Shown: one piece after another, positions 1 to 6,320 of the stretch
Layout of the letters: each line of letters opens with the position of its first letter
Numbering within the stretch: position 1 is the first letter of the stretch
NCBI GenBank assembly: GCA_904502265.1
Contig: CAJGDT010000059.1
Coordinates: 1-9,029 of the forward strand
Origin: an uncultured Barnesiella sp.
GTDB taxonomy: Bacteria; Bacteroidota; Bacteroidia; Bacteroidales; Barnesiellaceae_A
Length of the DNA: 9,029 nt
Reading direction: 5' to 3'
Translations under genes and position numbers: made by a program
The notes under the pieces: model-generated
Databases searched by the model: none
Told to the model about the DNA's origin: nothing
The model's input: the letters and a program-made list of their open reading frames with translations, nothing else

Positions 1-1
1 C

Positions 2-2476
2 ATCAACACTACCGCAAAAGTTGAGCTACAGCTCACTACCGGTAACACTTACTCGGTTATCTTCTGGGCTGCTGCTCCCGGTGCACCCTACACAGTTGAC
101 TTTGGAAGCAAAACCATGACTGTAGACTACACAGACGCTGTTAGCAACGACGAGAACCGCGATGCTTTCTACAAGTATCACACATTCACTGTTAAGGGTG
201 CTCAAACAGAAACTGTCGAGCTCAGACGTCCCTTTGCTCAACTCAACATCGGTACCAACGACTATGAGGAGTCTGAAAAAGCTGGTTACATTCCCACCAA
301 GTCATCTGTAACAGTTGAGAAAATCTATAACACTCTTAACTTCGCCGACGGCACAGTTTCGGGCGAGACAGCTGTAGCTTTTGGATTGGAAAACATCAAC
401 AAAGATGAAACTTTCCCCGTTGGCGGCTATAAGTACCTCGCTATGAACTATCTGCTCGTAGACAAAGATAAAGAGACTGTAAACATCGAATTTACCTATT
501 CAGATGCAAACAACGACTCAAAAACTCGCACAGTAGGTTCAGTACCCGTACAACGCAACTATCGCACAAACATCTATGGTGCGCTCCTTACAAGCGAGGT
601 TGATATCAACGTTGAGATCAAGCCCGAATATGATGGCGAGCACAACAAGGAGCATAAACCTTGGGATGGAACATCTGACACATCTTGGTATAACAACACT
701 AATACCGAGTTTGAAATTTATACACCTGAGCAATTGGCTGGTTTTGCAAAACTAGTTGACGATGGAAATACATTCGACGGCAAGAAAGTTCTGTTATGTG
801 CAGATTTGGATATGTCAGAGCACAATTGGAACCCAATTGGAGATAATAGAACAGAAGCAGCCTTTAAAGGCACATTTGATGGTCAAGGCCACCTGATTTA
901 TGGTCTACACTATTCGGGCGATGATTGCTGGAATGGAAATTTATATGGTAACAAGCAAGGTTTTGGACTCTTCTCGCTTGTAGATGAGGCCGTTATTAAG
1001 AATGTGACACTTCAGAAAGAGACATTTGGATCATACACTGTAATTACTGGTGCCGTTGCAGGATACGCATACGACACAACATTTGAAAATATCAACATCA
1101 GCGATACAAAAATTGCGGGATACAACTGGTATACCGGTGGCGTTGTAGGCTGGGCAGGTGGAGAGTGTACATTCAAGGGTATTGATCTTGCTCCTACTAC
1201 AGTTGTTGGCACACTGTGGGATTCTCACGGACAATGCGCCGGAGGTATTGCAGGCGGTGTTAGTTCGTCTAGTACAACAAAGATTACTATTGAGGATTGT
1301 AATATTGCATGCGTTCTCGATGTTATTAATGATGTTACATCTAACTACAAGTGGTGGATATATCGTGTTTCGGGAATGATCATCGGTAATATCTCTACAA
1401 CAATGAATATTGATGGTAGAAATTACGCAAACCCAACAAATGTAACATGTAATAATGTAACTGTAACTTATGGCGATTGGATGAATTACCACTACTGCCA
1501 AGGTTATTGGAATCGTGGATGGGGTCGCGTTGAGTCTTCTGACTACGTTAGTGGTATTGATCATACACAATGTAATCACCCCGCAGGAGAGCAACATTAT
1601 GTATGTGTTCCTTTCGATCAACTTTTCGGTGGAGGTCCTAACGGTGATGGACGTAGCCCAGTATATGGCCTTAGAGAGTTCTCTGGTGTAACTGTCAACT
1701 ACCCTGCATCATACCGTCGTGCAGTTTCTACAGCAGCAGCCTTGACTGAAGCTCTCAATAAAGGTGTATCGGTAATACTCGAGGAAGACATTGACTTTGG
1801 CTCTACACAATTGGCTATTTCAGGCGAAAATATAGTTGTAGACCTTGGTGGTCACACCCTCACTACAGCTAATAACTGGGGTGGTATCTCATTGAAGAAT
1901 GGTGCTTCTATCGTAAATGGTACTATCACTCACGCAGGTAATACTGCTGCCATCAAGGCGTTCAATGGCACTTCTGTTGAAAATGTTACAATCAACGCTA
2001 CTTGCGCCACTGCTGATAAGACTGTAACCGGTATTGCTGTTCAACAAGGCGCTACTGTTGAGTCTATCAAAAACGTAACTATCAACGGTGTTAGCCAAGG
2101 TATCGAGGTAGGTTACCAAGCTACAGTTAGTCTTATTGAAAAAGCAATTGTCAATGAATCTAACAACGGCACTGCAAAGGGTATAGCTCTCGTTATCAAC
2201 GGTGGTAAAGTGGGCAAGGCCAAAGATTGTACGTTCAAGGGTGAAACTTACGGTGTAACAATGCACTTGAAAGGTGTGTTCGCTGTAGGTCTTGAACTTG
2301 AGAACTGTAAGGTAGAAGGTACAACAGCTTCAATCTACGCATGGGATGAGAAGGGTATCTCTAACACAAGCGGTTCACTTGTTCTCACATACGATGCAGC
2401 TACTACTCTCACAGGCGATTTCGTATGGGATTTCGAAGACGAGTGCAAAGGTGTAGTTACACTTAACCGTCCTTAA
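2..2476 (+). CDS. Surface protein, DUF6562-like head plus GLUG/beta-helix repeats (5' end outside window)
   Basis: The frame is open from base 2, so the start, and any signal peptide or lipobox, lies upstream; the first ATG inside the window (116) is internal. 824 residues are visible. Visible residues 1-200 contain FWAAAPG, a short Arg-Asp-Ala-Phe-Tyr motif (RDAFY) and ELRRPFAQLNIG, the pattern I associate with DUF6562, the head of many Bacteroides surface lipoproteins. From about residue 221 to 560 come GLUG-like repeats typical of right-handed beta-helix proteins (YTPEQLAGFAKLV, ADLDM, FDGQGH, GLFSLV, IKNVTL, GGVVGWAGG). Residues about 565-824 form a second beta-helix stretch (VVDLGGHTLT, IVNGTITHAG, ENVTINATC, IKNVTINGV). 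The protein ends VVTLNRP with no T9SS tail, which suits lipoprotein export, though that cannot be seen. Two TAA codons in tandem (2474-2479) end the frame. No enzymatic motif is visible; adhesion or glycan binding is a guess. Asn codon use changes sharply along the gene (see findings). Confidence 0.8.
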   Translation: MNTTAKVELQLTTGNTYSVIFWAAAPGAPYTVDFGSKTMTVDYTDAVSNDENRDAFYKYHTFTVKGAQTETVELRRPFAQLNIGTNDYEESEKAGYIPTKSSVTVEKIYNTLNFADGTVSGETAVAFGLENINKDETFPVGGYKYLAMNYLLVDKDKETVNIEFTYSDANNDSKTRTVGSVPVQRNYRTNIYGALLTSEVDINVEIKPEYDGEHNKEHKPWDGTSDTSWYNNTNTEFEIYTPEQLAGFAKLVDDGNTFDGKKVLLCADLDMSEHNWNPIGDNRTEAAFKGTFDGQGHLIYGLHYSGDDCWNGNLYGNKQGFGLFSLVDEAVIKNVTLQKETFGSYTVITGAVAGYAYDTTFENINISDTKIAGYNWYTGGVVGWAGGECTFKGIDLAPTTVVGTLWDSHGQCAGGIAGGVSSSSTTKITIEDCNIACVLDVINDVTSNYKWWIYRVSGMIIGNISTTMNIDGRNYANPTNVTCNNVTVTYGDWMNYHYCQGYWNRGWGRVESSDYVSGIDHTQCNHPAGEQHYVCVPFDQLFGGGPNGDGRSPVYGLREFSGVTVNYPASYRRAVSTAAALTEALNKGVSVILEEDIDFGSTQLAISGENIVVDLGGHTLTTANNWGGISLKNGASIVNGTITHAGNTAAIKAFNGTSVENVTINATCATADKTVTGIAVQQGATVESIKNVTINGVSQGIEVGYQATVSLIEKAIVNESNNGTAKGIALVINGGKVGKAKDCTFKGETYGVTMHLKGVFAVGLELENCKVEGTTASIYAWDEKGISNTSGSLVLTYDAATTLTGDFVWDFEDECKGVVTLNRP

Positions 2477-2513
2477 TAATCGTAGTCAATAACTATCGAT
2501 TGAAATAATTCAC

Positions 2514-2550
2514 ATCCCCCCACACTTTGCCAGTCAAAGTGTGGGGGGAT
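2514..2550 (+). terminator. Strong hairpin downstream of the surface-protein gene
   Basis: A perfect 16-bp stem (arms 2514-2529 and 2535-2550) closes a 5-base loop, CCAGT. It contains six consecutive G-C pairs and starts 38 bases after the stop codon. The sequence after it (TGCTTTCG) is not a good T-tract, so it may act as a weak intrinsic terminator, as a 3'-end stabiliser of the mRNA, or need a factor. No gene is seen on the other strand that would use it in reverse. Confidence 0.75.
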
Positions 2551-2586
2551 TGCTTTCGAAAAGAGATACAGTTATAAAATGGGCGA

Positions 2587-2602
2587 CTTTCGTGCACGAA
2601 AG
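2587..2602. repeat. 16-base perfect palindrome CTTTCGTGCACGAAAG
   Basis: The sequence equals its own reverse complement over 16 bases, with no spacer, so an RNA hairpin would have to sacrifice central pairs for a loop. This symmetry suits a dimeric DNA-binding protein. It lies 64 bases upstream of the -33 element of the orphan promoter at 2666-2695. No second copy was noticed in the window, and the binding partner is unknown. Confidence 0.5.
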
Positions 2603-2665
2603 AGGATAAAACCCCTTTTATTTGTTAAAATATACTAATACACAAAACTTTTCCACCCTAAACTC

Positions 2666-2695
2666 TTGACAAATAAAAAAAAGTCCTTACCTTTG
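2666..2695 (+). promoter_or_regulatory. Bacteroidota-type promoter with no ORF downstream
   Basis: TTG at 2666-2668 (within CTTGAC) is followed after 19 bases by TACCTTTG at 2688-2695. This matches the known Bacteroidota consensus of a -33 TTG and a -7 TAnnTTTG, including the spacing, and the spacer is A-rich. Transcription should begin near 2702. The next base stretches encode two terminators and no plausible protein, so this promoter appears to serve a short non-coding transcript. Confidence 0.75.
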
Positions 2696-2735
2696 CACCG
2701 TGTTTTTCATGGTATTAGAATTAAGGTTAACGAAG

Positions 2736-2766
2736 ATTGGTTGTCGGGAGACAATCAATTTTTTTT
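2736..2766 (+). terminator. Intrinsic terminator or attenuator hairpin with GGGA loop
   Basis: Arms ATTGGTTGTC (2736-2745) and GACAATCAAT (2750-2759) pair over 10 bp with a single G-U wobble and a GGGA tetraloop. A run of eight Ts (2759-2766) follows immediately, and pairing of upstream GAA with those Ts could lengthen the stem. This is a textbook intrinsic terminator shape only about 35 bases after the predicted transcription start, which is short enough to suggest attenuation or a small RNA 3' end. Confidence 0.75.
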
Positions 2767-2779
2767 ATCCCTACTACAC

Positions 2780-2800
2780 CCCTCTTTCGAGGGCTTTTTT
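2780..2800 (+). terminator. Second terminator in tandem
   Basis: CCCTC (2780-2784) and GAGGG (2789-2793) form a 5-bp GC-rich stem with a TTTC loop, followed by C and six Ts (2795-2800). It sits 13 bases after the T-run of the first hairpin, so transcripts escaping the first site would stop here. Confidence 0.7.
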
Positions 2801-2996
2801 GTATAATCCCCAACCTATTTTGACACTGCTTTTTTCTTATTTCGGTGCAAGCATAAAGAGTCACAAAGCTTGAGTATCACACCTCCAATATTATTGCACA
2901 ACATCACCTTACTTCACACTCACCGGGCATTCATTTAGCACAGTTATATATATGTTTTGAGTGACGAAAGTGTTTTTTTCTTTCATTTTCATGCTG
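2801..2996. other. AT-rich spacer with no recognised feature
   Basis: Between the tandem terminators and the pnp promoter I see no ORF with a credible start, no strong hairpin and no TAnnTTTG box. A short imperfect inverted repeat (CAAGC at 2848, GCTTG at 2868) and a TATATATA run near 2945-2952 are too weak to interpret. Confidence 0.5.
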
Positions 2997-3022
2997 TTGC
3001 ATCGGAACTTTGTGTATCTTTG
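2997..3022 (+). promoter_or_regulatory. pnp promoter
   Basis: TATCTTTG at 3015-3022 is a clear -7 box of the Bacteroidota type. The nearest TTG upstream (2997-2999) is only 15 bases away rather than about 19, so the -33 element is weak or absent. Transcription would start near 3029, giving pnp a leader of about 27 bases that is A-rich (GGAAAGAAAATAAAG) and lacks a true Shine-Dalgarno sequence, as is usual in this phylum. Confidence 0.65.
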
Positions 3023-3055
3023 CACGATTTTTAATGGAAAGAAAATAAAGATTTT

Positions 3056-5299
3056 ATGAATGTCGTAAAAAAGACCATCGATTTGGGTGATGGAAGAACC
3101 ATTACCATCGAGACCGGCAAGCTGGCAAAGCAAGCCGATGGTGCCGTAGAAGTGCGTATGGGCAATACAATGTTGCTCGCTACGGTATGTTCGGCCAAGG
3201 AGGCCGGCGAGGGCGTTGACTTCATGCCCTTGCAAGTAGAGTATAAAGAGAAATTCTCAGCATTTGGACGTTTCCCCGGCGGCTTTACTAAACGTGAAGG
3301 TCGTGCATCGGATTACGAAATCCTTACAGCTCGCCTTGTTGACCGCGTATTGCGTCCTTTGTTCCCCGATAACTATCACGCCGATACTTTCGTAAACATT
3401 ACTATGTACTCGGCCGACGGTGTAGATATTCCCGATGCATTGGCAGGTTTGGCTGCGTCGGCAGCTATCGCCGTTTCTGATATACCCTTCAATGGCCCCA
3501 TCTCAGAGGTACGTGTAGCTCGCATTGATGGCAAATTCCGCATCAACCCCACATTTGCCGAGTTGGAGCGTGCCGATATGGACTTGATGGTAGGTGCTAC
3601 CTACGACAACATCATGATGGTTGAGGGTGAGATGAACGAGGTTTCAGAGCAAGACTTGCTCGAGGCTTTGAAGACTGCTCACGATGCTATCAAGGTACAC
3701 TGCCGTGTACAAGAGAAGCTTGCTGAGGCTGTAGGCTCAACTGTAAAACGCGAATATTGCCACGAGATAAACGACGAAGAATTGCGTGCCGATGTTAAGG
3801 CTAAATGCTACGACAAGGCCTACGCTATCGCTCGTCAAGGTAATGCCGACAAGCACGGTCGCTCGGACGCTTTCAAGGCTGTATGCGAGGAGTACCTCGA
3901 GGCCATGAGCGAAGAAGAGCGCGAAGAGAAAGAGGCACTCGTACGTCGTTACTACCACGATGTAGAGAAAGAGGCTATGCGTCGTTGTGTACTCGATGAG
4001 GGTGTGCGTCTTGACGGTCGCCAAACAACCGAAATTCGTCCCATCTGGTGCGAGGTAGACTACATTCCCGGTCCTCACGGTTCGGCTGTGTTCACTCGTG
4101 GTGAAACTCAATCACTCTCTACCGTTACATTGGGTACAAAACTCGACGAGAAGTTGCTCGACGACGTGCTCAACCAAGGTCACGATCGCTTCTTGTTGCA
4201 CTATAACTTCCCTCCCTTCTCAACCGGTGAGGCTAAGCCCGTACGTGGTATTGGTCGTCGTGAGATTGGTCACGGTAACTTGGCCAACCGCGCACTCAAG
4301 AGCATGATTCCTGCCGACTATCCCTACTGTGTACGCATCGTATCGGATATCCTTGAGTCTAACGGTTCGTCTTCTATGGCCACCGTATGTGCCGGTACTC
4401 TTGCATTGATGGATGCAGGTGTGAAGATTAAAAAACCCGTATCGGGTATCGCTATGGGTTTGATTACCGACAACTCGAAGTATGCCGTTCTCTCGGACAT
4501 CCTCGGCGATGAGGACCACTTGGGCGACATGGACTTTAAGGTAACAGGTACTCGCGATGGTATCACTGCTACTCAAATGGATATCAAGGTTGATGGCTTG
4601 TCATACGAAATCCTTGAGAAGGCTTTGTTGCAAGCTCGTGAAGGTCGCATGCACATCCTCGACAAGATCGAAGCTACTATCTCAGAGCCTCGTGCCGACC
4701 TCAAGCCCCACGCTCCCCGCATCGAAACTATGGTTATTCCCAAAGAGTTTATTGGTGCAGTTATTGGCCCGGGCGGAAAGATTATCCAAGGTATTCAAGA
4801 GGCCAGCGGTGCCACTGTTACTATTGAGGAGATCGAAGGTCAAGGTCACATCGAGATTTCAGCTCCCGGCCGTGATGCTATCAACGAAGCTTTGCGTCGC
4901 ATCAAAGCTATCGTAGCTCAACCCGAGGTAGGTGAAACTTACACCGGTGTAGTTAAATCAATCCTTGCATTCGGTGCATTCGTAGAGTTTATGCCCGGTA
5001 AAGATGGTTTGCTCCACATCTCTGAGATTGGCTGGAATCGTATTGAAAATATGGAAACATCGGGTATCAAAGAGGGTGACGAACTCACTGTGAAGTTGCT
5101 CGAAATCGATCCCAAAACAGGCAAGTATCGTCTTTCGATGAAAGCCCTTCAACCTCGTCCCGAAGGCTACGTAGAGCCCGAGCGTCGTGAGCGTCGCGAA
5201 CCCCGCAACGACCGTGGCGAGCGTCGCAACAACAACAATCGTCGCGAGAATCGTGGCGAGCGTCGTGAAAACCGCGAAGAGGGTCAAAACAACGACTAA
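3056..5299 (+). CDS. pnp: Polyribonucleotide nucleotidyltransferase (PNPase)
   Basis: PNPase degrades RNA 3' to 5' with phosphate, releasing nucleoside diphosphates, and can also add 3' tails; it acts as a cytoplasmic trimer. The 747 residues show the full family order: first RNase PH domain (about 12-145 plus its C-terminal part to 211), all-helical linker (about 243-323), second, catalytic RNase PH domain (about 326-535), KH domain with GPGG at 571-574, and S1 domain (about 626-697). Catalytic acidic residues are present in GDEDHLGDMDFK (Asp487, Asp493, with Lys495), as are the phosphate-site motifs Arg401-Arg402 and ESNGSSSM (434-441). The loop known as FFRR in E. coli reads Phe77-Thr-Lys-Arg80 here. 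Residues 699-747 are a low-complexity Arg/Glu/Asn tail with two RGERR units. The ATG at 3056 follows the promoter and an A-rich leader; the N-terminus MNVVKKTIDLGDG fits the family. Transcribed alone: terminators lie on both sides. Confidence 0.98.
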   Translation: MNVVKKTIDLGDGRTITIETGKLAKQADGAVEVRMGNTMLLATVCSAKEAGEGVDFMPLQVEYKEKFSAFGRFPGGFTKREGRASDYEILTARLVDRVLRPLFPDNYHADTFVNITMYSADGVDIPDALAGLAASAAIAVSDIPFNGPISEVRVARIDGKFRINPTFAELERADMDLMVGATYDNIMMVEGEMNEVSEQDLLEALKTAHDAIKVHCRVQEKLAEAVGSTVKREYCHEINDEELRADVKAKCYDKAYAIARQGNADKHGRSDAFKAVCEEYLEAMSEEEREEKEALVRRYYHDVEKEAMRRCVLDEGVRLDGRQTTEIRPIWCEVDYIPGPHGSAVFTRGETQSLSTVTLGTKLDEKLLDDVLNQGHDRFLLHYNFPPFSTGEAKPVRGIGRREIGHGNLANRALKSMIPADYPYCVRIVSDILESNGSSSMATVCAGTLALMDAGVKIKKPVSGIAMGLITDNSKYAVLSDILGDEDHLGDMDFKVTGTRDGITATQMDIKVDGLSYEILEKALLQAREGRMHILDKIEATISEPRADLKPHAPRIETMVIPKEFIGAVIGPGGKIIQGIQEASGATVTIEEIEGQGHIEISAPGRDAINEALRRIKAIVAQPEVGETYTGVVKSILAFGAFVEFMPGKDGLLHISEIGWNRIENMETSGIKEGDELTVKLLEIDPKTGKYRLSMKALQPRPEGYVEPERRERREPRNDRGERRNNNNRRENRGERRENREEGQNND

Positions 5300-5322
5300 T
5301 ATCTATAATAAATAGATAAGAC

Positions 5323-5360
5323 AACGAGGCAGAGTCCAACAAAGGCTCTGCCTCGTTTGT
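5323..5360 (+). terminator. pnp terminator
   Basis: AACGAGGCAGAG (5323-5334) pairs perfectly over 12 bp with CTCTGCCTCGTT (5346-5357); a further G-U and a C-G pair can extend the stem toward an A-rich loop. It ends in TTTGTTTAT, a moderate T-tract. It starts 23 bases after the pnp stop codon. Confidence 0.85.
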
Positions 5361-5376
5361 TTATACTCCCGCTATC

Positions 5377-5414
5377 AAAAGAAATGCCTAACGCGATATC
5401 AGGTATTTCTTTTT
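5377..5414 (+). terminator. Second hairpin with T-run between pnp and the glycosyltransferase
   Basis: AAAAGAAATGCCT (5377-5389) pairs with AGGTATTTCTTTT (5401-5413) over 13 bp with one G-U wobble around an 11-base loop. The 3' arm runs into TTTTT. The flanking A and T runs make it potentially active in both directions. With the hairpin at 5323 it forms a tandem terminator that should insulate the downstream genes from pnp transcription. Confidence 0.55.
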
Positions 5415-5468
5415 CTCTATATTGAGCGAAAAAAGAAGACGAATGAAATGTTCTATAGAAAGAATTAC

Positions 5469-5476
5469 TATCTTTG
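5469..5476 (+). promoter_or_regulatory. Possible -7 box just before the glycosyltransferase start
   Basis: TATCTTTG at 5469-5476 matches TAnnTTTG and ends 5 bases before the ATG at 5482. If it is used, the transcript would be leaderless or nearly so. There is no TTG at the expected -33 position (the bases around 5447-5449 are AAT), so this may be chance. No better promoter was seen between the tandem hairpins and the gene. Confidence 0.3.
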
Positions 5477-5481
5477 TTCTT

Positions 5482-6315
5482 ATGAAGAAAATATGTGCAA
5501 TAACAATGGTTCGCAACGATGAGTTTTACCTGCGCAAGTGGGTAGAATATTACGGCCGTGAACTTGGACGGGAGAATCTATACATCTATTTTGATGGTAT
5601 CGACCAAACTGTTCCCGCGTTTTGTGAAGGAACCAATGTCGTTGTCTGTGAGAAACTTCAAGGCAATGTAGCCCAAGGTGACAAAAAAAGAATCAATTTT
5701 CTGTCACAACAAGCCTCGGGGTTGTTTAAGGATTATGACCTGGTGATAGGTACCGATGCCGACGAAATCCTTGCGGTTGACCCTCAATTAGGTATATCAT
5801 TGGTTGATTTTCTTAGCCAATCCGACATAAAAACATCCATTTCAGGACTCGGTGTAGACGTTGGTCAACACTTGGAGAAAGAGGGCCGCTTAGACCCCAA
5901 CATGCCGTTTCTCTCGCAACGCAATTATGGTCGACTATCGAGCCGCTATACCAAAGCCAATGTTATTGCACGCCCCTTGCGCTGGGGATCCGGATTCCAC
6001 CGAGTCAAAGGGCATAATTTTCATATAGCAAAGGGGCTGTACTTGTTCCATTTTGGCTACTTCGATATGGAGCGAATTGAAGCACGTTTTGCCGATCCTT
6101 CGCGCAGAGCCGATGGTTGGACAAGGCACTTGAAAAAACGCTCCAAAACAATCAGACTTTGTAGCACCCGCAAGGCCTATAGTTGGGACAAAACGATATC
6201 CATAGCCCGAAAGATACAGACCATTTTTCGCCCCATATACGCCCTCAACAAGCCCTCGATGTTGGAGCAAGTAGTAATTGTCCGTATCCCCGAAAGGTTT
6301 CACAACATCATTTAG
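5482..6315 (+). CDS. Glycosyltransferase, GT2-like (Glyco_tranf_2_4 type)
   Basis: The predicted 277-residue protein begins MKKICAITMVRNDEFYLRKW, the characteristic N-terminus of small GT-A fold transferases that glycosylate surface polysaccharides. The acidic metal/nucleotide-sugar motif is Asp92-Ala-Asp94-Glu95 in LVIGTDADEI. A later GSGFHRVKGH segment and the LYLFHFGYFD stretch are also typical of this family. No membrane segment or signal peptide is evident, so it should act in the cytoplasm or at the inner face of the membrane. The donor and acceptor sugars cannot be read from sequence. The frame stays open upstream, with an ATG at 5443 and a TTG at 5422, but conservation starts at 5482, so I chose that start. 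Its stop is 5 bases before the Stealth gene, so the two are surely co-transcribed and probably act on the same glycan. Confidence 0.85.
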   Translation: MKKICAITMVRNDEFYLRKWVEYYGRELGRENLYIYFDGIDQTVPAFCEGTNVVVCEKLQGNVAQGDKKRINFLSQQASGLFKDYDLVIGTDADEILAVDPQLGISLVDFLSQSDIKTSISGLGVDVGQHLEKEGRLDPNMPFLSQRNYGRLSSRYTKANVIARPLRWGSGFHRVKGHNFHIAKGLYLFHFGYFDMERIEARFADPSRRADGWTRHLKKRSKTIRLCSTRKAYSWDKTISIARKIQTIFRPIYALNKPSMLEQVVIVRIPERFHNII

Positions 6316-6320
6316 ACGCT

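Larger units (their letters stand above)
2702..2800 (+). ncRNA. Candidate small RNA or orphan leader RNA
   Basis: A complete promoter ends at 2695. The predicted transcript carries a roughly 30-base AU-rich segment (TATTAGAATTAAGGTTAACG, 2713-2732), then a stem-loop with a GGGA (GNRA-type) tetraloop and eight Ts, then a second short hairpin with six Ts. Termination at the first hairpin would give an RNA of about 65 bases, at the second about 100. No start codon with a useful ORF follows before the pnp promoter at 3015. It could be a free-standing regulatory RNA, a leader/attenuator whose gene has been lost, or a long distal leader of pnp. Rfam models of Bacteroidales leader RNAs (for example Bacteroidales-1, Bacteroides-1 and Bacteroides-2) would be the first comparison; I cannot assign it to any of them by eye. 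Confidence 0.6.

Noticed and set aside
1031..1621. 196-codon open frame on the minus strand inside the surface-protein gene
   Set aside because: It is antisense to a well-supported beta-helix coding frame, its translation is rich in Cys, Ile, Thr and Asn without any motif, and no promoter or start context supports it.
2688..3026. Shared CTTTGCAC at the orphan promoter and the pnp promoter as a common regulator site
   Set aside because: The match is mostly the -7 box itself; TTTGCA after this box is frequent in Bacteroidota promoters, so it needs no special explanation.
3034..3048. Four-codon mini-ORF (Met-Glu-Arg-Lys) just before the pnp start
   Set aside because: It is short enough to occur by chance in an A-rich leader, and nothing else indicates translation.
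4220..4576. Minus-strand open frames across pnp
   Set aside because: They mirror the strongly biased codon use of pnp and have no family resemblance or signals.
6183..6320. TTG-initiated upstream extension of the Stealth gene
   Set aside because: It overlaps the end of the glycosyltransferase gene in another frame, and the extra residues are not Stealth-like; the conserved CR1 begins right after the ATG pair at 6321.
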